A stretch of 64,000 bases of DNA, from positions 461,737 to 525,736 of the forward strand of contig JAHRYS010000001.1 of assembly GCA_020621985.1 (NCBI GenBank), written 5' to 3'. Source of the stretch: Candidatus Ferrigenium altingense. GTDB lineage: Bacteria > Pseudomonadota > Gammaproteobacteria > Burkholderiales > Gallionellaceae. This document shows, piece by piece, positions 9,954-17,397 of this stretch (positions within the stretch are counted from its first letter, which is position 1; each line of letters begins with the position of its first letter). The notes below the pieces were generated by a model, which was given only the letters and a program-made list of their open reading frames with translations, was not told where the DNA came from and did no database searches. The translations under genes and the position numbers were made by a program.

Positions 9954-11099
9954 ATGCGTATCAAACTGGTTTTGCTTTCCACGCTGCTGGCTTCGTGCAG
10001 CTACATTTCCTCGCCGGTATTGTCGCCGTACAAGATGGACATCCGCCAGGGAAATTATATTACGCCGGAGATGCGCGAGAAACTCAAGCTCGGCATGTCA
10101 AAACAGCAGGTGCGTTATGTGATGGGCACGCCGATGGTCAGCGATGCCTTTCACGGCAACCGCTGGGACTATATATATAGCTTGGAGCAGCGCGGCGAAG
10201 TGGTCGAAAAGCAACGGCTGACGCTTTATTTTGAAGGCGACAATCTGGTGCGCATGGATGATGGCAGCCAGCCCGTACAAGCCGCACCGGCGATTGCGCA
10301 GCAACCGGTTATGGCGCCGGTCGTTGTCACAGCACCGCCGCAACCCGTTGCCAAGGCCGACCCCTCTGCGGATGTGCTGAAAAGCGTACAGGCCTGGTCG
10401 GCGGCTTGGTCGGCCAAGAATGTAAACGGCTACTTGGCCGCGTATACGCCGGACTACAAGCCGCAGGGCATGAGCCGCAAGGCGTGGGAAAAACAGCGCT
10501 TGGAGCGTATCAGTAAGCCCAAGGTGATCGAAGTCGGGCTGAGCGAAGCCAGCGCCAGCATGCAGGACGACAGCCATGCGACGGTCACGTTCATGCAGCG
10601 CTATCGTTCCGACAGCCACCACGATGAGGTGGGAAAAACCTTGCGCATGGTCAAGCTGGAAGGCAAGTGGTTGATCGCCGAAGAGCAGGCGGGCAAGGCA
10701 GTCAAGGCGAAAGCTCAAGTGAATGAGCCGGCCGGTGTCAGCGCGCAGCCGCTAAACGCTAACCAGCAGGCCGTGCAGGATGCAGTTAAGCGCTGGGCGG
10801 ATGCGTGGTCGGCGCGCGATGCGGATAAATATCTTGCCAGCTATGCCGATGGATTCAAGCCGAGCGGTATGAGCAAAGTGGCGTGGGAAAAACAGCGCCG
10901 GGAACGCATCAGCAAGGCGCACAGCATTGCGGTGGAAGTCAGCGATCTGGGCATCAAGTTGCGCGATGACAGTCATGCCAGCGCGACCTTCAAGCAGGTT
11001 TACCGCTCCGATACTCATCAGGACGACACGCGCAAAACGCTGCAACTGAAAAAGGTCGGCGATGTCTGGCTGATCGTTTCCGAACAGGCAGCCAAGTAA
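9954..11099 (+). CDS. bamE: BamE/OmlA outer-membrane lipoprotein with two C-terminal NTF2-like domains
   Basis: Starting at the ATG (the ORF track uses an upstream TTG), the protein opens with a lipoprotein signal, lipobox LASC with Cys15. A BamE/SmpA domain follows (YITPEMREKLKLGMSKQQVRYVMGTP). BamE is an accessory lipoprotein of the outer-membrane beta-barrel assembly machine. After a Pro/Ala-rich linker come two tandem copies of an NTF2/SnoaL-like domain, each with W-(A/S)xxWSA, GMS(R/K)xAWEKQR and YRSD blocks. Typical BamE is only about 110-180 residues, so this is an unusual fusion. It sits 10 bp before dapB. The divergent fur gene often found next to bamE is absent. Confidence 0.88.
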   Translation: MRIKLVLLSTLLASCSYISSPVLSPYKMDIRQGNYITPEMREKLKLGMSKQQVRYVMGTPMVSDAFHGNRWDYIYSLEQRGEVVEKQRLTLYFEGDNLVRMDDGSQPVQAAPAIAQQPVMAPVVVTAPPQPVAKADPSADVLKSVQAWSAAWSAKNVNGYLAAYTPDYKPQGMSRKAWEKQRLERISKPKVIEVGLSEASASMQDDSHATVTFMQRYRSDSHHDEVGKTLRMVKLEGKWLIAEEQAGKAVKAKAQVNEPAGVSAQPLNANQQAVQDAVKRWADAWSARDADKYLASYADGFKPSGMSKVAWEKQRRERISKAHSIAVEVSDLGIKLRDDSHASATFKQVYRSDTHQDDTRKTLQLKKVGDVWLIVSEQAAK

Positions 11100-11106
11100 A
11101 GGATAG

Positions 11107-11916
<810 letters not shown>

Positions 11917-12331
11917 GCTGATTTTTCATATTGCTGGGGTGGGCGGGTTGGCGGCGCACTGCCGGATTGCACCAACAAAAAGTATTTGCAGTACGCTGCC
12001 GGAGCGGGTTGCGTCATTATCGAATTTCGGGTGCTGTGAAAAGCGTTAGAAAAGGCCAATTGAGAAATCGATATTTCGCGTCCTCCGATGACACATAGCA
12101 CTGAAATACCTTGGTGGAAAATAGGTAATTAATTGGATTTGTTTGGCTTTTAAACAAGCGGGCATATGCAGCGAGTGCAGAAATAATGCTGCAAAGAATA
12201 CTTGATAAAAACACTCGTTATTTATGCTTGACACATCCTGTCGGTTGGGACAAAATTCAAAGGCGCGTCAAATTGTCGCAGAGCAATTGCGTTAAGCACG
12301 CCGTAAATATAATACAAACGGAGGTTATTCT
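11917..12331 (+). other. Intergenic region upstream of the respiratory cluster
   Basis: 415 bases, AT-rich in the second half, with only weak overlapping minus-strand ORFs that look like chance. It carries a plausible sigma70 promoter (listed separately) and is probably the regulatory region of the respiratory operon. I see no clean FNR, NsrR or NnrR palindrome. Confidence 0.5.
12228..12256 (+). promoter_or_regulatory. Candidate sigma70 promoter of the heme-copper operon
   Basis: TTGACA, a 17-base spacer and CAAAAT (4 of 6 matches to TATAAT), about 75 bases upstream of the first small membrane protein gene. This is the best promoter match in the region; it is a prediction by eye only. Confidence 0.5.
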
Positions 12332-12475
12332 ATGGAATCATCCAAAATAGGGGGCGCGCCAGTGCCCTTTATGCAGCAGATGCTGCACAACAAAATGTTA
12401 TTGTTGACCATGTTTATAGCCGTCAGTGCCGTGGCTTACTTCGGCATCGGTCTTTACATGCTGCTCAGGCATTAA
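12332..12475 (+). CDS. Small single-TM protein 1 of the heme-copper cluster (47 aa)
   Basis: Too short for the ORF track. ATG follows GGAGG with a 7-base spacer. The protein begins MESSKIGGAPVPFMQQMLH and continues as one hydrophobic segment ending in LLRH. The block PxFMQxMLxN is shared with the 51-residue protein encoded 152 bp downstream, so the two look like paralogues with their N-terminus outside the membrane. Small one-helix subunits are common in heme-copper enzymes, and the position just upstream of subunit II suggests an accessory or assembly role. No known family recognised. Confidence 0.7.
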   Translation: MESSKIGGAPVPFMQQMLHNKMLLLTMFIAVSAVAYFGIGLYMLLRH

Positions 12476-12627
12476 ACCAGCGTTTTGATTTAAAATTTTC
12501 CAGTTTGCCTTTAAAGCGGCAGCTGGAATAGTAGTGTGTGTAAGTAGGTGAAAATTTGTTTTTTCAGGTTGTTTTGTATCAACTATCAATGGCGCCAGCC
12601 ATCAATTATCAAAGGGAGGAGTAAGCG

Positions 12628-12783
12628 ATGTCAGAACCAACTTCAAGTGGTGCAAGCCCCCATTTCATGCAGACTATGCTTGATAACCAGTGGCTTATGT
12701 TGGCACTGGGTGTGATAACACCTATGGTGCTTTATACGCTGTGGGGTCTGTGGGACGTGATGAACATACCGGTAGCTCCGTAA
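12628..12783 (+). CDS. Small single-TM protein 2 of the heme-copper cluster (51 aa)
   Basis: Too short for the ORF track. A strong ribosome-binding site (GGGAGGAG) precedes ATG. It begins MSEPTSSGASPHFMQTMLDN, followed by a single transmembrane helix (WLMLALGVITPMVLYTLWGLW) and a short tail. It shares the PxFMQxML motif with the 47-residue protein upstream. It lies 43 bp before the CuA subunit and is almost certainly in the same transcript. Probably an accessory subunit of the heme-copper enzyme; function inferred from context only. Confidence 0.75.
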   Translation: MSEPTSSGASPHFMQTMLDNQWLMLALGVITPMVLYTLWGLWDVMNIPVAP

Positions 12784-12826
12784 TAACGCCGCACCTGTTT
12801 AATTAAATTAAAGGAGAAATACAGCT

Positions 12827-13384
12827 ATGGGAACGTCTTATACCCCCCCAACAAACCCCGATTGGTGGCGTGAACCAATCGAACGCACCGAAATATGGTG
12901 GATTGTGCTTGCGTTTGCATGGTGTCTGTTCATGTTCGGCTGGATGGTCGGCTGGCACTTTGTCGGGCCGCAAAATATGAGCAACGAAGCTTATAAAACG
13001 ACCCCTGAGGCGTTTTCTAAGAAAGTTGCCGACATGCAGGCGAAGTACACCGTCCGCAAGGATGAGGCTACCGGTGAAGACGTAGTGGCTCCACCACCTG
13101 GCAGTGATGTTTATCTGGCTGCCATGCAGTGGCAATACCGCCCTATTCTTGAGTTGCAAAAAGGGCAGAAATATCGCCTGCATATGTCCTCTCTTGATGT
13201 GGGTCATGGCTTCTCGTTGCAGCCTGAGAATATCAACTTTCAAGTCTATCCAGGCTACGAGCAGGTTACTACCATAACACCCAATAAAACTGGTATTTTT
13301 GCCATAGCGTGCGGTGAATACTGCGGTGGTGTTGATGCCATGGGGCATCACACGATGCTGGGCAGAATTTACGTAAAGGAGTAA
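12827..13384 (+). CDS. CuA-containing subunit II of a heme-copper oxidoreductase (NorY/CoxB-like)
   Basis: 185 residues with a single N-terminal transmembrane helix and a periplasmic cupredoxin domain that would accept electrons and pass them to subunit I. CuA ligands are visible: His127 (SLDVGHGFSL), Cys162 and Cys166 (CGEYC), then His174-x2-Met177. In canonical CuA sites His and Met come 4 and 7 residues after the second Cys; here they come 8 and 11 residues after, a four-residue insertion (GGVDAMGHHTM). The Glu between the cysteines is kept. The gene is 7 bp upstream of subunit I. A NO-reductase small subunit is as likely as a cytochrome c oxidase subunit. Confidence 0.88.
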   Translation: MGTSYTPPTNPDWWREPIERTEIWWIVLAFAWCLFMFGWMVGWHFVGPQNMSNEAYKTTPEAFSKKVADMQAKYTVRKDEATGEDVVAPPPGSDVYLAAMQWQYRPILELQKGQKYRLHMSSLDVGHGFSLQPENINFQVYPGYEQVTTITPNKTGIFAIACGEYCGGVDAMGHHTMLGRIYVKE

Positions 13385-13390
13385 GAAATA

Positions 13391-15115
13391 ATGGCGACGA
13401 CAACAATGTCTGATTTTCGCATTGATCCGGTGTCCGGTCTCAAGATTCACAAAACGGCCAATACACTCGTCAAGTGGAATGCTTTTGCGGCAGTAGTGTT
13501 CTTGCTGGTCGGTGGTCTGTTTGGTGTCGGGGTAGCGCTTACCCGTATGCCGAGCGTGCAACTGCTCAGTCCTGAATTGTTTTACATGGCGCTGACGGCG
13601 CACGGTCTGGTTAATCTGATGGTGTGGATCATTTTCTTTGAAATGGCTGTGCTGTATTTTCTCGGTGCGCATGTACTGGGTAACCGGTTGGCAACACCAC
13701 GTTGGGCGTGGGCGCAGTTCTGGCTGATGCTCGTTGGCGCTGCTCTGGTTGCTGTTGCAGTGTTGGCACCATTGTGGGGCGGTGCGCCATCAAGCGTGAT
13801 GATGACTTCGTATCCTCCGCTTCAGGCTCAACCGCATTTCTATCTGGGTTTAATCCTGTTTGCCGTGGGCGCGTTGATCGGCTGTTTCGTGTTTCTCGGA
13901 ACACTGGTGATTGCCAAGAGGGAAAAGACCTATAACGGATCGCTTCCGCTGGTAGTGTTCGGCGGCGTGACGGCTACTGTGATTGCTGTTTACACCATCG
14001 TTTCCGGCGCATTGATCCTGATCCCTACTTTCCTCTGGTCTGTAGGATTGATCAGCCACATTGATCCGATGATGTATCGGGTTGTCTGGTGGGGTTTCGG
14101 TCACTCGTCGCAACAAATCAACGTGGTTACCCATATCTCCATCTGGTACCTCATTGCATCTTTGGTATTTGGCGCCAAGCCGATGTCCGAAAAGGTAAGC
14201 CGTGGCGCGTTCCTGTTGTATATCCTGTTCCTGCAGCTCGGTTCTGTGCATCACCTGCTGTCTGATCCGGGGCTTTCTTCTACTTGGAAGATATTCAATA
14301 CCAGCTACATGCTCTATCTGGCAGTGTTGGCTAGTATGATCCACGGTTTGACTGTTCCTGGCGCTATCGAAGTTGCACAACGCAGGAAAGGCCTTGATAC
14401 CGGCTTGTTTACATGGCTCCGTAAGGCGCCGTGGGGCAATCCGATTTTCTCCGGCATGTTCCTGTCGCTGGTTGGTTTCGGCTTCATCGGCGGCGTAACT
14501 GGCGTAGTGATGAGCGTGGAACAGATCAATATGGTCATCCACAACACCATGTACTTGCCAGGCCATTTCCATGGCACGCTCGTGGTTGGTACTACCATGG
14601 CATTCATGGCGGTTACTTACTGGCTGATTCCGGTGGTATTCCAGCGCAAGATCGCGTTGGCCGGCATGGCAAAATGGCAGCCTTACATTTTCAGTCTCGG
14701 CGCTTGGGTATTTTCTATCGCCTTGATGGGTGCCGGTACTTTGGGTGTACAACGCCGCCATGCGGATATCACCTTTGCCGGTCAACCATTGGCTTATGAA
14801 TACCCGGAAATCGCCAAGGGCCTGATGGACCTGGGTGAAATCTTCGGTGTAGTCATGGCTGTTGGCGCGATTATGTACATTCTGGTTGTGCTGGCCTCCA
14901 TCTTTGCGGGCGAGAAGATTCCTGAAGGTTCTGCACCATGGCCGAAAGTGGAAGATGCCGATGTTGTAGCCGAAAGAACCGGAAAGCACCACGTAGGTAT
15001 GTGGGGCATGGAAGCTCCGGGAACCTTCATCCTTGCAATGATCCTGTTCGCGACTATCGTGCTGTACTACTTCATTAACTTCAAGTACCTGTCCACTATT
15101 TGGGGCTTGTCTTAA
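13391..15115 (+). CDS. Heme-copper oxidoreductase subunit I lacking the active-site Tyr (predicted NO reductase-type)
   Basis: 574-residue polytopic membrane protein. Metal ligands are complete: His71 (TAHG, low-spin heme), His238 (FGHSSQQ) and His287-His288 (SVHHLL) for CuB, and His392/His394 (PGHFHG) for the high-spin and low-spin hemes. The PGHFHG form resembles B-type (ba3-like) enzymes. At His238+4, where O2 reductases carry the cross-linked Tyr, there is Gln242. Loss of that Tyr is the hallmark of NO-reducing members of the superfamily. Nitrosomonas clusters called norSY-senC have a similar composition: CuA subunit, large subunit, SenC. I therefore favour NO reduction, but it is untested and some databases would call this cytochrome c oxidase subunit I. 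Confidence 0.87.
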   Translation: MATTTMSDFRIDPVSGLKIHKTANTLVKWNAFAAVVFLLVGGLFGVGVALTRMPSVQLLSPELFYMALTAHGLVNLMVWIIFFEMAVLYFLGAHVLGNRLATPRWAWAQFWLMLVGAALVAVAVLAPLWGGAPSSVMMTSYPPLQAQPHFYLGLILFAVGALIGCFVFLGTLVIAKREKTYNGSLPLVVFGGVTATVIAVYTIVSGALILIPTFLWSVGLISHIDPMMYRVVWWGFGHSSQQINVVTHISIWYLIASLVFGAKPMSEKVSRGAFLLYILFLQLGSVHHLLSDPGLSSTWKIFNTSYMLYLAVLASMIHGLTVPGAIEVAQRRKGLDTGLFTWLRKAPWGNPIFSGMFLSLVGFGFIGGVTGVVMSVEQINMVIHNTMYLPGHFHGTLVVGTTMAFMAVTYWLIPVVFQRKIALAGMAKWQPYIFSLGAWVFSIALMGAGTLGVQRRHADITFAGQPLAYEYPEIAKGLMDLGEIFGVVMAVGAIMYILVVLASIFAGEKIPEGSAPWPKVEDADVVAERTGKHHVGMWGMEAPGTFILAMILFATIVLYYFINFKYLSTIWGLS

Positions 15116-15175
15116 AGAAATAAGATGACGGGAGGGGGGCCTACGGTGCCCTTCCCGGATTCCTGCACCAAAACA

Positions 15176-15195
15176 GTTAGAGGGAAACCTCTAAC
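15176..15195 (+). promoter_or_regulatory. Stable GAAA-tetraloop hairpin between subunit I and ctaB
   Basis: Perfect 8-bp stem GTTAGAGG / CCTCTAAC closed by a GAAA (GNRA) tetraloop, in the 243-base gap after subunit I. It has no T-run, so it is more likely an mRNA processing or stability element than a terminator. Nothing else in the gap looks like a gene. Confidence 0.5.
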
Positions 15196-15358
15196 CTAAG
15201 CTAGGTTACGCAATCCTGGATATGCGCAAAACAAGCAACTGTATTAAGCCTATATTGCAGGCTGACATGGTTTAGGTTAGAAGTGTTCAGAAGCAGAAAT
15301 TTTGAAATCAACTTATGCCTATTTTTAGAAAGAAGAAATAGGTAGGAACGGACATAAA

Positions 15359-16222
15359 ATGATAGCAATTGGACAATATATCAATCTCTTCAAATTACGC
15401 ATAGGTGTGGTGATTACCTTAGCGGCTTTGGGCGGTATGGCAATTACTCCAGGACAATCGCTGACAAGTTGGCAAGTTCTGCTTTTGTCGCTGACGGTCA
15501 TGATGGCCTCGGCAGCTGCGGGCGCTTTTAACCAATACTTTGAGCGCGATATTGATGCAAAAATGACGCGCACCAAAAACCGCCCATTTTTGAACGGTTA
15601 TTTTCAGCATAGCCGTAAGTGGCTGGTGATCATCGGGTTGATGCTGGCTGTTGCGGTAACATCCGCCGCCATCGCATTTAATGCGATGACGGCGCTGAAC
15701 ATTTTCCTCGGTGCGTTTACCTACGCTATCGTTTATACGGCCTGGCTGAAACGTCGCACTTGGTTGAATATCGTATTTGGCGGATTGGCGGGGAGCTTCG
15801 CGGTGTTAGCCGGTGCGGCGGCAGTCGACCCTTCATTCGGTCCTCTTCCCGGTTTGCTGGCATTGGTACTGTTTCTGTGGACTCCCCCGCATTTCTGGAG
15901 TTTGGCGATTGTAATTCGCGATCAATATGCCGCAGCGGGTGTTCCAATGCTGCCGGTGGTAAAGGGCGACAAGAAAGCAGCGCGCATTATTCTGGGTCAT
16001 ACCATCCTTCTGGTGATTGTTTCCATTTTGCCGGTGTTTTACGGTTTAGGTGGAATCTATCTGGCCGGCGCCTTGGCGGGAGGGATATATTTCATTATCA
16101 AAAGCGTGCAACTGGTGCGCAATCCGACGAAGGAAACGGCTATGGCCAATTTTGTTGCGTCGCTGGTGCAGTTCAGCGTACTGATGATAGCGCTGTTGCT
16201 TGAAGTGAATTTCGGCGCCTGA
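15359..16222 (+). CDS. ctaB: Protoheme IX farnesyltransferase (heme O synthase)
   Basis: UbiA-family membrane prenyltransferase converting heme b to heme o, needed for o- or a-type heme-copper enzymes. Nine or so hydrophobic segments are visible. The prenyl-diphosphate Asp motif NQYFERDIDAKMTRTKNRPF is diagnostic, and the conserved loop LWTPPHFWSLAI is present. 287 residues is typical. Its location after subunits II and I suggests that the enzyme carries heme o or a. That would be notable for an NO reductase, since classical cNOR uses heme b only. A strong terminator follows. Confidence 0.95.
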   Translation: MIAIGQYINLFKLRIGVVITLAALGGMAITPGQSLTSWQVLLLSLTVMMASAAAGAFNQYFERDIDAKMTRTKNRPFLNGYFQHSRKWLVIIGLMLAVAVTSAAIAFNAMTALNIFLGAFTYAIVYTAWLKRRTWLNIVFGGLAGSFAVLAGAAAVDPSFGPLPGLLALVLFLWTPPHFWSLAIVIRDQYAAAGVPMLPVVKGDKKAARIILGHTILLVIVSILPVFYGLGGIYLAGALAGGIYFIIKSVQLVRNPTKETAMANFVASLVQFSVLMIALLLEVNFGA

Positions 16223-16240
16223 TTTTTCATGGTCTGAATA

Positions 16241-16273
16241 AAACCCGTCTGCGTAACTTCAGGCGGGTTTTTT
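16241..16273 (+). terminator. Intrinsic terminator after ctaB
   Basis: Stem AAACCCGTCTG / CAGGCGGGTTT (11 bp with one G-U) with an 8-base loop, followed by T-rich sequence. It separates the subunit II/I/ctaB unit from the SCO/cytochrome b unit. Confidence 0.85.
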
Positions 16274-16425
16274 ATTTGGGCACTCCCTAAAAAGTATATT
16301 AGCCAACCATAATTTAGCTTGCGTTTTCGATATATCGTATTAAAATAGTCAGGTATTTTTAATTACCTCTGGTTTCGTTGAAGTTACCTCATTTCGATGA
16401 ATCAAAAATCCAAGAAAGCGTGATT

Positions 16426-17337
16426 ATGCGTCGCTATTTGTTACCGATAAGCTTGGCTGTCTTGAGTTTCGGGGTCTTGTTACCCGGAATGCTGTTTTAT
16501 TTGTCGAAGGATTGGCGCAGGGACGATCATGTGATTGTGGTCAAACCCGCTGCTTCCGCAGTGAAGCAACAGGGGCAGGAAACTGTGGCTGCTCCCCAGG
16601 CTTTTGATGAAAGAGAAGCTTTGCGGGTAAGTCAGGCTGCGATAGGTAAGCAACTCGGTAATTATACTTTTCTGGATCGTGGCGGACGCACCGTGCGCTT
16701 GGCGGATTACCGTGGTAAGCCACTGGTTATCAGCATGATTTATACCCATTGCCCGATTATTTGCGCGACTACTACGCGCAGCTTGAGTGCGCTCAAGTTA
16801 TCTCAAGAAGCGCTTGGGGAAGATAGTTTTGGTGTGTTGACGGTTGGTTTTGATACTGAAAATGACACACCGGAAGCAATGAATGATTTTGCCAAGCGGA
16901 TGGGGGTGAACCTGCCTAAATGGGAATTCGTCAGCGCCGATCCGGAAACGATTAAAAAGCTCAGCAAGGACTTGGGGTTCGTTTACTTTCCTACCGAGGA
17001 GGGTGGTTATAACCACATAACACAGACAACGTTTGTTGATGGACAGGGTAAAGTCTACCGCCAAGTTTATGGCGATGAATTTGAGAACAAGACGCTGCTC
17101 GATCCGCTGAAAGATATGATTTATAACGTCAAGACAGCAGAGCCGGGTCTTGCCGGCTTGTCGAATAAAATAAAACTTTTTTGCACCGTTTACGACGAGC
17201 AGGCGGGGACATATAAAGTGAGTTACAACTATTTTTATGGAGTTGGGTTGGGTGTCCTTGTTTCGTTATTCATCATAGGGTGGATCGTGTACGAATATCG
17301 CCGCAGCCCGAAGCGGTACCACCCGGAGCATGAATGA
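16426..17337 (+). CDS. SCO1/SenC-family copper chaperone
   Basis: Thioredoxin-fold, membrane-anchored periplasmic protein that delivers copper to, or reduces, CuA sites. There is an N-terminal transmembrane helix, then the SCO domain with the Cu-binding CPIIC motif (THCPIICATTT) and the distal His (YNHITQTTF). An additional C-terminal transmembrane helix (VGLGVLVSLFIIGWIVYEYRR) is unusual for the family. I chose ATG 16426; a GTG two codons upstream and a TTG at 16378 are possible. It lies between the heme-copper genes and the cytochrome b fusion, matching the senC position of norSY-senC clusters. Confidence 0.9.
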   Translation: MRRYLLPISLAVLSFGVLLPGMLFYLSKDWRRDDHVIVVKPAASAVKQQGQETVAAPQAFDEREALRVSQAAIGKQLGNYTFLDRGGRTVRLADYRGKPLVISMIYTHCPIICATTTRSLSALKLSQEALGEDSFGVLTVGFDTENDTPEAMNDFAKRMGVNLPKWEFVSADPETIKKLSKDLGFVYFPTEEGGYNHITQTTFVDGQGKVYRQVYGDEFENKTLLDPLKDMIYNVKTAEPGLAGLSNKIKLFCTVYDEQAGTYKVSYNYFYGVGLGVLVSLFIIGWIVYEYRRSPKRYHPEHE

Positions 17338-17397
17338 TGCAGGTCAAGATAACGCTATTTTTAGATGGAAGCTTTAAATTTTTCCTAGGAGTTGCCA

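Noticed and set aside
12202-12222. FNR-like TTGAT half-site upstream of the heme-copper operon
   Set aside because: Only one half matches; no ATCAA partner at the right spacing.
13391-15115. Ordinary cytochrome c oxidase subunit I
   Set aside because: The cross-linked Tyr four residues after the first CuB His is Gln, so O2 reduction is not the favoured assignment, though it is not excluded.
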